A DNA stretch of 13,199 nucleotides from assembly GCF_900545205.1 (NCBI RefSeq), contig NZ_UQYC01000055.1, positions 1 to 13,199 on the forward strand, written 5' to 3'. The position numbers and the translations under genes are program-made. The first letter of the stretch is position 1. The number at the start of each line of letters is the position of its first letter. Source of the DNA: an uncultured Veillonella sp. Lineage in GTDB: Bacteria; Bacillota; Negativicutes; Veillonellales; Veillonellaceae. Positions 1-6,491 of this stretch are shown piece after piece. Under the pieces are notes generated by a model that was given only the letters and a program-made list of their open reading frames with translations, made no database searches and was not told the DNA's origin.

Positions 1-102
1 GACCGATATTGGTGTTGTTTACCAAAGGACGGTACATTGCGCACTCGAAATGCGGTAGGTCGGGCAACCGGCGCGGGGGTTCAAATCCCTCCTCCTCTGC
101 CA
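1..102 (+). tRNA. 3' part of a type II tRNA-Ser (anticodon CGA), 5' end outside the window and abnormal
   Basis: The 3' side is a good tRNA. The T arm is five G (75-79), loop TTCAAAT, then CCCTC (87-91). The acceptor 3' strand CTCCTCT (92-98), a discriminator G and an encoded CCA (100-102) follow. A long variable arm forms from GTCGG (59-63), loop GCAA and CCGGC (68-72), as in Ser, Leu and Sec tRNAs. The anticodon loop CTCGAAA (44-50) reads CGA, serine. The 5' side does not fit. The anticodon stem has only four pairs (40-43 with 51-54) with a G-G mismatch below it. The only D-stem candidate, ACCG (2-5) with CGGT (30-33), encloses 24 nt instead of about 10-13, and extra bases lie between it and the anticodon stem. 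The acceptor 5' strand must lie upstream of base 1. It may be a noncanonical tRNA, a tRNA pseudogene, or a 3'-half copy left by an integrating element. Confidence 0.6.
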
Positions 103-114
103 ACTAAACTATAT

Positions 115-144
115 AAAGCGCTAACCATGGTTAGCGCTTTTTTT
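115..144 (+). terminator. Rho-independent terminator after the tRNA
   Basis: A perfect 26-nt palindrome (115-140) built on AGCGCTAAC and GTTAGCGCT with CCATGG at its centre runs into seven T (138-144). It lies 12 nt after the tRNA CCA end and 17 nt before the transporter start, so it should end the tRNA transcript. The transporter then needs its own promoter or readthrough, and the room for a separate promoter is very small. Confidence 0.85.
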
Positions 145-161
145 GCAAAGAGGCCACTACT

Positions 162-1349
162 ATGAAAAAATATTACCCGTATCTGATCACAGTGAGTCAT
201 ATGATTAACGATTCCTGTCAAAGTGTGTTACCTGCCCTCTTGCCACTGTTCATTTATACCTATGGACTAAGCTTGGAACAAGCAGGTTTCCTTATCTTAG
301 CTAATACAGCATTATCGTCATTATTACAGCCATTACTAGGCTATATTTCAGACAAGATCAATCAACCGCGGCTCATTGCCTTCGGCGTTTTATTATCTGC
401 TTGTAGTACAGGTATGATGGGCTTTGTTACCTCTTATGAAAGCCTCCTCGTTTGTGCCACATTAGCGGGCGTTGGCTCTTCCATCTTCCATCCTGAAGGC
501 GCAAAGATTATGAACCGTCTCGGTGGAGGCAAGAAAGGGAAGGCCATGGGCACCTTTGCTATTGGCGGCAGCTCGGGCTTCGCCTTTGGTCCACTCTTTG
601 CAGGTGCCATTGCTTATACAGTGGGTCCACATGGCTTAGCGGCTTTCACCGTAGTAGGTATTATTATATCTACTATATTGTTCGTACTAATGCCTCGCAT
701 CGTAGCGCATGCGCGTACCATCGATCAAGCAATAGCTACAGAAAATCCGGCTGTAGCCGCAAAACCACTAAAAAACTATTGGAAATACTTTGGTATCTTG
801 TTCATTATCATCCTAAGCCAGTCGGTAAACTTCCGCGTTATCAATGCATTCATTCCTATCTTCTGGACTCGTGAACTCGGTACTAGCCCAGAACAAGGCA
901 GCTTTGCGTTAACCGTATTCTTTAGTATAGGTATCTTCATGACATACATCGGTGGCCTCTTAGGTGATAAATTTGGTCCTATAAAGATCATTAGACTATC
1001 CCTATTAGTTTGGTTACCAGCTATGTTCCTATTAACCGAAGTTCCTAATTTCTCACCAGTAATCATGCTACCTGTAGGCTATCTCCTACTACTCATGATT
1101 GGTGCTGCCAAAGCTATTAGCTATAGCCCAGTTATCGTACTAGGCCAAACCTATCTAGCTAAGAGCATTGGCTTTGCATCGGGCATCACCCTCGGTGTAA
1201 GCCAAACCATCGGTGGCGTAATTGCACCTGTAGTGGGTAACCTAGCAGATACCTACTCCCTACCAGTCGCTATGATGACACTTGTGCCATTCCTAATAGG
1301 GGGCCTTGGGGCATCATTGCTACTTAAAGATCCAAAAAAATTACAATAA
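162..1349 (+). CDS. fsr: MFS efflux transporter, fosmidomycin-resistance (Fsr) type
   Basis: This 395-residue inner-membrane protein of the major facilitator superfamily would export small molecules using the proton gradient; the E. coli relative Fsr gives fosmidomycin resistance. Resemblance to Fsr is visible in the N-terminal SHMINDSCQSVLPALLP (residues 12-28), in GYISDK (60-65, the conserved loop 2-3 motif) and in GVGSSIFHPEGAKI (103-116). The hydrophobic pattern suits twelve membrane helices with a polar central loop near residues 180-205. A second GD+ motif, GGLLGDKFG, lies in the C-terminal half, as expected from the internal repeat of the family. Length is close to E. coli Fsr (about 406). 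The start is supported by AAAGAGG at 147-153, 8 nt upstream of the ATG. A terminator follows at 1361. The gene stands alone between a tRNA terminator and an opposing cluster. The substrate is not shown by the sequence; the family call is firm, the drug specificity is inference. Confidence 0.85.
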   Translation: MKKYYPYLITVSHMINDSCQSVLPALLPLFIYTYGLSLEQAGFLILANTALSSLLQPLLGYISDKINQPRLIAFGVLLSACSTGMMGFVTSYESLLVCATLAGVGSSIFHPEGAKIMNRLGGGKKGKAMGTFAIGGSSGFAFGPLFAGAIAYTVGPHGLAAFTVVGIIISTILFVLMPRIVAHARTIDQAIATENPAVAAKPLKNYWKYFGILFIIILSQSVNFRVINAFIPIFWTRELGTSPEQGSFALTVFFSIGIFMTYIGGLLGDKFGPIKIIRLSLLVWLPAMFLLTEVPNFSPVIMLPVGYLLLLMIGAAKAISYSPVIVLGQTYLAKSIGFASGITLGVSQTIGGVIAPVVGNLADTYSLPVAMMTLVPFLIGGLGASLLLKDPKKLQ

Positions 1350-1360
1350 ACAAGAATTAC

Positions 1361-1388
1361 AAAAGGGGCTGTAAAACAGCCCCTTTTT
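1361..1388 (+). terminator. Terminator after the MFS gene, possibly two-way
   Basis: AAAAGGGGCTGT (1361-1372) pairs perfectly with ACAGCCCCTTTT (1376-1387) around an AAA loop, then TTTTT. It starts 11 nt after the transporter stop. Read on the minus strand the same stem ends in four U, so it may also stop the opposing small membrane protein cluster, whose last stop codon is at 1418. Confidence 0.85.
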
Positions 1389-1417
1389 AGTTTTATATCT
1401 ATACGATTTACAATAGC

Positions 1418-1879
1418 TTAAACTTTATTTTCATTTTTAATTTTAATAGTTTGATTTGGCATAACTAATACAACCATATTGATAGCATTCACAATTATAG
1501 TTTTTATATCACCTGGAAGTAATACAGAGCCTAAAAGAAGAAAGTTAAGCCCTAAATACCATTTGGGATCTCTAATCCCAATATCAACCAAACGCTTAAT
1601 ACCAATATATTGCATAACCATATTACAAACTATTAATACAAGGACAAATAATATAGTGCCTAATATAGAATTTATATAAGGTTCATTAAATAAATGCTTA
1701 ACGTGCGGCAACACTACAAGGACAATACTCTCTATAATAAGATTATAGAAGAAAAACCACTTCCTATTTAAAGCGGAATAATCGGTTCTCCAGAAGTTAC
1801 CACATTTAATAAAATTGTAAACACATAATAGAGCTAATGAACCAAAATATATTACTAAAAACATAATGATAGTCATCAT
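1418..1879 (-). CDS. Small membrane protein, DUF805-like, paralogue of the next gene upstream
   Basis: This is a hypothetical integral membrane protein of 153 residues (152 if it starts at the second Met). Hydrophobic segments lie near residues 3-22, 43-59, 70-92 and 105-140. After the first segment comes YSALNRKWFFFYNLIIE, and later GIKRLVDIGIRDPKWY; this layout (a basic-aromatic motif, then an RR/RL-x-D motif before the last helices) resembles DUF805 membrane proteins, although the key HD of that family reads VD here. The same layout recurs in the gene at 1912-2346, so the two look like diverged duplicates. GAGGT lies only 3 nt from the first ATG and 6 nt from the second (1876), so the real start may be 1876. 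Last of three genes on this strand; AT-rich compared with the flanking metabolic genes. Function unknown. Confidence 0.72.
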   Translation of the reverse strand: MMTIIMFLVIYFGSLALLCVYNFIKCGNFWRTDYSALNRKWFFFYNLIIESIVLVVLPHVKHLFNEPYINSILGTILFVLVLIVCNMVMQYIGIKRLVDIGIRDPKWYLGLNFLLLGSVLLPGDIKTIIVNAINMVVLVMPNQTIKIKNENKV

Positions 1880-1911
1880 TTACCTCATCCGAGATTATAA
1901 AAAACAATGCA

Positions 1912-2346
1912 TCACCCACTTTTCCCTGGTGTGAAATAAAGCAAAAGCTGGACTAGCATCATAAGTGACATTAAATCAGGAATATACTTAGATAGTATAA
2001 GGCCCAATATAAATACAATAGGATAAAATAAAGGAGAGCACCATTTCAAATCAACAATTCTTCGCATTCCACACAAAAAGAATTGAGATACACTTATAGC
2101 ACCTATAATGCAGACTATAATAGCATATAAAAGATTTCTACTGTCATATGTACTAATCTTCAAACGATAAGTTAAAAATAAACTGAACAGAACACCTATA
2201 TAGGTAATAATATAGATCTTAAAAAAATCACCACGCCCCATCGGTGTCCTATAGTTCCAACCATTGATTTGATAGATACTACCAACTATTACAAATATGA
2301 CTGATATAACAAGAACAAAGTACCAAATATAATTTATGAAAAACAC
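1912..2346 (-). CDS. Small membrane protein, DUF805-like, paralogue of its downstream neighbour
   Basis: This hypothetical membrane protein has 144 residues, with hydrophobic stretches near residues 5-24, 44-62, 72-92 and 103-138. It carries NYRTPMGRGDFFKIYI near residues 30-45 and CGMRRIVDLKW near 91-101. These correspond in order and spacing to YSALNRKWFFFYNL and IGIKRLVDIGI in the 1418-1879 gene. GRGDFF followed by a helix, then RR-x-VD, resembles the DUF805 pattern of (G)R-x-R-x-x-[FY]W followed by RRLHD, but diverged. The start is GTG at 2346, preceded by AGGTGA with 4 nt spacing; no nearby ATG in frame is better. It follows the 2360-2611 gene by 13 nt and precedes the next by 32 nt, so the three are probably cotranscribed. 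Function unknown. Confidence 0.72.
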   Translation of the reverse strand: MFFINYIWYFVLVISVIFVIVGSIYQINGWNYRTPMGRGDFFKIYIITYIGVLFSLFLTYRLKISTYDSRNLLYAIIVCIIGAISVSQFFLCGMRRIVDLKWCSPLFYPIVFILGLILSKYIPDLMSLMMLVQLLLYFTPGKSG

Positions 2347-2359
2347 TAAATCACCTACT

Positions 2360-2611
2360 TTATTTCTTTAAAGGTTGTTTACTCCTAATATATGCAACAG
2401 TCATAAAGCTTACAAACATTATGGAAAGATTTATAATTCTATAATCATTTCTATATTGAATATCATTTATCAGTAAAAGTTCAATTAAAGAAGTAATAAT
2501 TAGTATGGCTGGTGCAATATAAAATAGAAATTTACTATTTATTTTGACTGGTCCTAACACTGTAGTTATTGCCATAATAATAAAAATTATTGTAAATAAG
2601 CCTAATCCCAT
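2360..2611 (-). CDS. Hypothetical 83-residue membrane protein, first gene of a three-gene cluster
   Basis: This short protein has three hydrophobic segments, near residues 3-19, 28-48 and 58-76, and a basic C-terminal tail (SKQPLKK), which suggests a cytoplasmic end. I recognise no family motif. The start is well supported: AGGTGG sits 7 nt before the ATG. It heads the AT-rich minus-strand cluster and ends 13 nt before the GTG of the next gene. Upstream (2612-2720) is very AT-rich with a TATAAT on the minus strand at 2653-2648, but without a good -35. The gene could be a subunit or accessory of the two DUF805-like proteins that follow; that is inference from position only. Confidence 0.6.
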   Translation of the reverse strand: MGLGLFTIIFIIMAITTVLGPVKINSKFLFYIAPAILIITSLIELLLINDIQYRNDYRIINLSIMFVSFMTVAYIRSKQPLKK

Positions 2612-2726
2612 TAACGTTCCACCTATAATTAGCTCAATATTTCATACATTATAATCTATACATTTTAAGAATAATAAAAATATAAATAATATTATATCAT
2701 CATAGTATTATAAGTTAATATACAAA

Positions 2727-2750
2727 AAAATCCCCCGTGCGGGGGATTTT
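2727..2750 (-). terminator. Terminator of the ridA-cyuA unit
   Basis: AAAATCCCCC (2727-2736) pairs with GGGGGATTTT (2741-2750) around GTGC. On the minus strand the stem is followed by seven U (complement of 2724-2730). It begins 12 nt past the stop codon of the desulfidase gene. Confidence 0.85.
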
Positions 2751-2762
2751 ATTTTAGCTAAA

Positions 2763-4010
2763 TTAGTGTTTTAGCATTTCATTCAAGATTACTACGTCCG
2801 TTTCTTTCATACCTTGAGCCACAGTACCGATACTGCGGATAGTATCATCAACGGAGTATGCTACAAGGCCATCGCCTTTTTGGTAGTTCTTGTTAAGGCG
2901 AGCTTGTTTATAGCCCATGAACGCGCCATCAAGGGAGATAGCAATTTTACCTGCGCAGGATGGTTTCGCGCCATCGCATACGATACCGGATAAGCTAGCA
3001 AGACCATTCACAAGAGTATTTTCGATAATATCTTTGCTATCACCTTTCAAGAAGGCAATACCAGCTACACTGACTACACCAGCAGATACAACGCCGCAAT
3101 AGGCGGACAATTTACCAATGCCAGATTTAACGTAGAGCGTCAACAAGTTAGCGAAAACAAGAGCACGGTACAATTCATCATCACTTTTACCAAGTTCCTC
3201 AGCAGTTGTAATGATAGGTACAGATACAGTTAGCCCTTGGTTACCAGAGCCAGAACAAATAACTACAGGCAATGGACACCCACTCATACGCGCATCGGAT
3301 CCAGCCGCTGCACGAGCTTTACATTTTGTTTCAAGAGACGGATTTTCTTCATCCAACAATAAGAGCTGTCCAATATTGGAGCCATAATCATTAGACAAAC
3401 CTTCTCGAGAAATAGCAGTATTATATTCTACTTGCTGCTTGATTTGAGGAATGATGCCAGAAATATCTGCCGTTTTAGCAAATTCGTAAATGCTATCAAA
3501 GGTCATAGCATATTCTGTCTTTGCGGCTTTCTTGATTTTATTAATCGTTTCAGACACAATCTCACCATCTACAGCGACATAGGTTACATTTGTATGGTCG
3601 TTTTCAATGCGAACCACCGCCGTATGTTCATCTGTTTCTGCAGTGATTTCAATATAAAGATTATCTACGCCTTCCGCAAGTGACACTGTACAGAAGTTGG
3701 CATCTAGCAATGTGCCGAGCCATTTACGATCTTCATCTGTAGCAGATTCTAATACCTCTAGCTCACGCTCAGGGTGACCTACAATGGCACCAAGGGTAGT
3801 AGCCGCTTGAAGACCTTTTCGACCACCAGAGTTAGGAATGACTACGGATTTTACATTTTTTATAATATTCGCGCTGCATCGTGCGTGAATATGGTTAGGA
3901 AACTCATCTAAAACAGAGACTGCCTTCGCAGCCGCATAAGCCAATGCAATTGGCTCAGTGCACCCGAAGGCAGGACGCATCTCTGATTGTAACAAGGAAA
4001 TATAATCCAT
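2763..4010 (-). CDS. cyuA: L-cysteine desulfidase (UPF0597/CyuA family, [4Fe-4S] enzyme)
   Basis: This cytoplasmic enzyme breaks L-cysteine to pyruvate, ammonia and sulfide without PLP, using an iron-sulfur cluster. The protein has 415 residues from the ATG at 4010. It begins DYISLLQSEMRPAFGCTEP, matching the E. coli CyuA (YhaM) opening EVKPALGCTEP. Candidate cluster cysteines are C17 (FGCTEP), C305 (SAYCG), C345 and C352 (CDGAKPSC). The 40- and 7-residue spacing of the last three is that of the family, related to the alpha part of iron-sulfur L-serine dehydratases. Other family blocks are AAAGSDARMSG (235-245) and CSGSGNQG (252-259). The reading frame extends five codons upstream to a TTG at 4025, overlapping ridA, but GGAAG lies 6 nt before the ATG at 4010, which sits one base after the ridA stop. 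Specificity for cysteine rather than serine is inferred. Confidence 0.88.
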   Translation of the reverse strand: MDYISLLQSEMRPAFGCTEPIALAYAAAKAVSVLDEFPNHIHARCSANIIKNVKSVVIPNSGGRKGLQAATTLGAIVGHPERELEVLESATDEDRKWLGTLLDANFCTVSLAEGVDNLYIEITAETDEHTAVVRIENDHTNVTYVAVDGEIVSETINKIKKAAKTEYAMTFDSIYEFAKTADISGIIPQIKQQVEYNTAISREGLSNDYGSNIGQLLLLDEENPSLETKCKARAAAGSDARMSGCPLPVVICSGSGNQGLTVSVPIITTAEELGKSDDELYRALVFANLLTLYVKSGIGKLSAYCGVVSAGVVSVAGIAFLKGDSKDIIENTLVNGLASLSGIVCDGAKPSCAGKIAISLDGAFMGYKQARLNKNYQKGDGLVAYSVDDTIRSIGTVAQGMKETDVVILNEMLKH

Positions 4011-4011
4011 C

Positions 4012-4383
4012 TTATACTTCCGCAATAAATTCCACTTCTACCAAAGCACCCAATGGAAGATCTTTTACTGCTATGCAAGAGCGAGCTGGTTTAGAAGTGA
4101 AATATTTAGCATAAACTTCGTTGAATGCTTTGAAATCGGCGATATCAGCCAAGAAACAAGTTGTTTTAATAACTTCGGAGAAGTCAGAACCTGCTTCAGC
4201 CAATACAGCATCAATGTTTTTGCATACTTGCTCAGTTTGCTCTACGATACCGCCTTCAACAATGGAACCAGTTGCAGGATTGAGTGGAATTTGTCCAGAA
4301 GCGAATAATAAACCGCCTACTACTTTAGCTTGAGAGTAAGGACCTACTGCTGCTGGTGCTTTGTCTGTGAAAATTGTTTTCAT
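4012..4383 (-). CDS. ridA: RidA: 2-iminobutanoate/2-iminopropanoate deaminase
   Basis: RidA (YjgF/YER057c/UK114 family) hydrolyses reactive enamine/imine intermediates such as 2-aminoacrylate to 2-oxoacids and ammonia, protecting PLP enzymes. The protein has 123 residues, typical for the family, which forms trimers in the cytoplasm. Visible family features are AAVGPYSQA (11-19), the FASGQIPL strand (28-34), and KPARSCIAV (98-106). Its R101 corresponds to the substrate-carboxylate-binding arginine (R105 in E. coli). The C-terminal LPLGALVEVEFIA is the usual last strand. AAAGGAG stands 7 nt before the ATG. It is the first gene of a pair with the cysteine desulfidase, whose reaction releases 2-aminoacrylate, so RidA's natural substrate is made by its neighbour. 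Confidence 0.93.
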   Translation of the reverse strand: MKTIFTDKAPAAVGPYSQAKVVGGLLFASGQIPLNPATGSIVEGGIVEQTEQVCKNIDAVLAEAGSDFSEVIKTTCFLADIADFKAFNEVYAKYFTSKPARSCIAVKDLPLGALVEVEFIAEV

Positions 4384-4499
4384 AATAATTCTCCTTTTAA
4401 ATATAATAAAAAATAATATAGATTATTCTAATGCCACCATACTCACATTAGTAATTACCTTGTATATAACATACTCTGTGAAAGTATATCTATAACAAA

Positions 4500-5276
4500 T
4501 TATTTAATAGATTTGAAGGCATTGTCAAATATCGTTTTGAAATAATCCCGTTGTACATCAGTAGTTACACCTACATATAGTACCGGTTTGCCTGGCTTCA
4601 ACACAAATGCAGCATTTGCATAGAGCGGAGTTTGACCATCTCCATCCGCATATAATAAGCGAGAGCTTGCTGCATAGGTTTGATACTTAGTGCCTGCCAC
4701 AGGATGCACTTGTTCTGCATTTTCTACAGTAAGCGTTCTAGGTTTTATAAGTAGTTCACCTGACCGAGTTTTAAGATTAGCATAACGTTTTGGATCATTT
4801 AAAGGGACTACAGTTGTGGTAGTTGGAATTTGCTTATTAACGGCACCTAGCACGAGTTGCTCAGTAACAGGATCAATTTGACCTTTATCAAGAGCTGCCA
4901 TAGCCGCCATAAACATAGGATCATTTCTCTTATCTTTAGCCACTTGTTGTGCTATTTGTTTAACATCTACCGCTACTACATATGCATCCTTTTGACCTGT
5001 TTTATCGGCCCCTTGTAATTGGTATACATCAAAAGTAGTGCCAAAGCTTTTGAAAACATCTTCAACCATCATATTCATCGCCATATTTTTTGAAGGATTT
5101 TGTTTCATTTGCTTCTCTACAAAATCACGTGTATTTGTTTTGGATGCAGAAACAACAGTTACATTGTTAGGCACTACCATGGACCCTGCAATTGTTTGTA
5201 CATCCTTAGCAAAACCTACGCCAGATACAGTACCCACTAGGCAAGCTACACAAGCCAATACTTTCAAAGATTTCAT
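4500..5276 (-). CDS. Exported protein of unknown function, paralogue of the upstream gene
   Basis: The protein has 258 residues with a signal peptide: a basic start (MKSLK), a hydrophobic core at about 6-20, and a probable type I cut after GFA (residue 23). I do not recognise a named domain. The mature part contains FDVYQLQGADKTGQKD (about 82-97) followed by a VVAVD strand, and ends VQRDYFKTIFDNAFKSIK. The upstream protein has FSVYQLQGTDKQGHH, VVVDY and a SHDYW-containing tail in the same order. Both signal peptides also share an LACxxCL stretch, so this is a tandem duplication that has diverged. The two cysteines there do not make a good lipobox. It starts one base after the upstream stop, with GGGAGG inside the upstream 3' end, so translation is probably coupled. 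It is probably located outside the inner membrane (periplasm if the host is diderm). Confidence 0.8.
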   Translation of the reverse strand: MKSLKVLACVACLVGTVSGVGFAKDVQTIAGSMVVPNNVTVVSASKTNTRDFVEKQMKQNPSKNMAMNMMVEDVFKSFGTTFDVYQLQGADKTGQKDAYVVAVDVKQIAQQVAKDKRNDPMFMAAMAALDKGQIDPVTEQLVLGAVNKQIPTTTTVVPLNDPKRYANLKTRSGELLIKPRTLTVENAEQVHPVAGTKYQTYAASSRLLYADGDGQTPLYANAAFVLKPGKPVLYVGVTTDVQRDYFKTIFDNAFKSIK

Positions 5277-5277
5277 A

Positions 5278-6222
5278 TTATTTACCTCCCTTGAGAGATT
5301 GTGTTTGATACATATGATTCAACTCATTAGCCCAATAATCATGACTAGAGTCATCAGATAATAAAAGCTGTAAAGCTACACCTTTGTCTGTAGGAACGGC
5401 ATAACCAATTAAGGAATAAGTATTTCTAAAACCATCATATTTAAGGCTACCCCGTAAATCGCCTGTCACAGCCGTGCCATAACGTGTTTGAACAGGTTTA
5501 TAAGCCACATGCGTTGCATCTAGGCTCACTTGTTTTGCCATAAAATCTACATAAGAGCGGAGCTCTTCTTTACTTTTAGGAGATAAGTTCTTTTCTGTGG
5601 CAAGCATTTTATCAAAGGCACCCATAATTTGAGAAGGCAACTTATCATTTATCGTTTTTAGATTTTTAGCTAATTTAGCACCTTCAATAGTATTGCTCTT
5701 CAGGCGTTGTAATTGTTGTTGAGCCTTCTCTTTAGAATAGGAATCTACATATTTAGAAATAGAGCTTTTTATTGCAGCTTTTTTTGCGTCTGGAACCTTT
5801 TCTAAAATGGTTTTATTCATACCAATTACTTGATCTATAGCATTTTTAGAATAGTCTACAACGACTAACTGACCTACATGGTGACCTTGTTTATCCGTCC
5901 CTTGCAATTGATAGACGGAAAATCCATCTAACACATCACCCTTCATAGGTTCAACTTGTACCGGTGCTTGCAATTTCATACTAGCATTAACAGCATCAAC
6001 AGCCGCTTTATTTGCCATTGAAATTATTTGACTTTGCTCATTATTCCGCAGCTTTGCATCCGTAGGAACACGCATGGCCTCTACAGCCTTCACCGTAGGA
6101 GACGTACTGCCATATAAACCATAGCCTAAATCTACTGTATCCGCACATGCCACTGCGCCCATGCCAACAGTTAAGCATGTGGCACAAGCCAATGTCATCA
6201 TTTTTTTGTTGAGAGCTCTCAT
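5278..6222 (-). CDS. Exported protein of unknown function, first of a tandem paralogous pair
   Basis: The protein has 314 residues from the ATG at 6222. It has a signal peptide (MRALNKKMM, hydrophobic core to about residue 25) and a probable cut at AVACA/DTV. The mature region has a variable N-terminus (RVPTDAKLRNNEQS), the FSVYQLQGTDKQG block near 101-113, and VVVDYSKN. A long Lys/Gln-rich helical stretch (about 133-225, e.g. KEKAQQQLQRLK) could form a coiled coil and is shorter in the paralogue. A C-terminal domain ends with SHDYW. The frame extends to a GTG at 6234, but GAGGT lies 6 nt before the ATG at 6222, which is preferred. Its last codons (GGA GGT AAA) provide the ribosome binding site of the next gene. 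No homologue with known function comes to mind; a role as an envelope or cell-surface protein is inference from export alone. Confidence 0.8.
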   Translation of the reverse strand: MRALNKKMMTLACATCLTVGMGAVACADTVDLGYGLYGSTSPTVKAVEAMRVPTDAKLRNNEQSQIISMANKAAVDAVNASMKLQAPVQVEPMKGDVLDGFSVYQLQGTDKQGHHVGQLVVVDYSKNAIDQVIGMNKTILEKVPDAKKAAIKSSISKYVDSYSKEKAQQQLQRLKSNTIEGAKLAKNLKTINDKLPSQIMGAFDKMLATEKNLSPKSKEELRSYVDFMAKQVSLDATHVAYKPVQTRYGTAVTGDLRGSLKYDGFRNTYSLIGYAVPTDKGVALQLLLSDDSSHDYWANELNHMYQTQSLKGGK

Positions 6223-6440
6223 AAGACACCTCACGATTTAACAATACATTCATATACAGATTATATTCATAATCCATATTGCATCCATAAAGATTTCAAA
6301 AAGATAATCTATACTGCATATACTAATTATTATACTATATGGAGCTGTATAACTGTATAGTCTAATTTACAACCTTTCAGTTCTGCTATACAATACTTAA
6401 ATAGATATGTAAACATATGGTATGAGAAATAGAAAGGAGT

Positions 6441-6455
6441 GCACACATGGTGTGC
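6441..6455 (+). promoter_or_regulatory. Hairpin between the menA ribosome binding site and its start codon
   Basis: GCACAC (6441-6446) pairs with GTGTGC (6450-6455) around an ATG triloop. It lies directly between AAAGGAG (6433-6439) and the menA ATG at 6463. The linear gap of 23 nt is too long for initiation, but with the 15-nt hairpin folded out the gap becomes 8 nt, which is normal. The sequence facts are direct; the function is inferred. Confidence 0.45.
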
Positions 6456-6491
6456 TTTTATTATGATACAAGAAATAATTCCACTCACTAG
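6447..6491 (+). CDS. Possible 14-codon upstream reading frame overlapping the menA start
   Basis: An ATG at 6447 sits 7 nt after AAAGGAG (6433-6439), the best spacing for that site. It opens a frame encoding MVCFYYDTRNNSTH that ends with TAG at 6489-6491, 26 nt beyond the menA ATG and in another frame. The ATG itself is the loop of the hairpin described above. It may be a real leader peptide controlling menA or an accident of the hairpin. No homology can be judged at this length. Confidence 0.25.
   Translation: MVCFYYDTRNNSTH

Noticed and set aside
1479..1679. Plus-strand open frame inside the small membrane protein gene
   Set aside because: Its translation is polar and featureless, while the opposite strand gives a coherent membrane protein matching its neighbour.
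4011..4025. Earlier TTG start for the cysteine desulfidase, overlapping ridA
   Set aside because: The ATG at 4010 has GGAAG 6 nt upstream and aligns with the family N-terminus; the five extra codons would include that site.
6223..6277. Longer starts for the 314-residue exported protein and an overlapping frame at 6041-6277
   Set aside because: The GTG at 6234 has no site and the GAGGT fits the ATG at 6222. The other frame runs antisense-free across the signal peptide region and shows no protein-like features.
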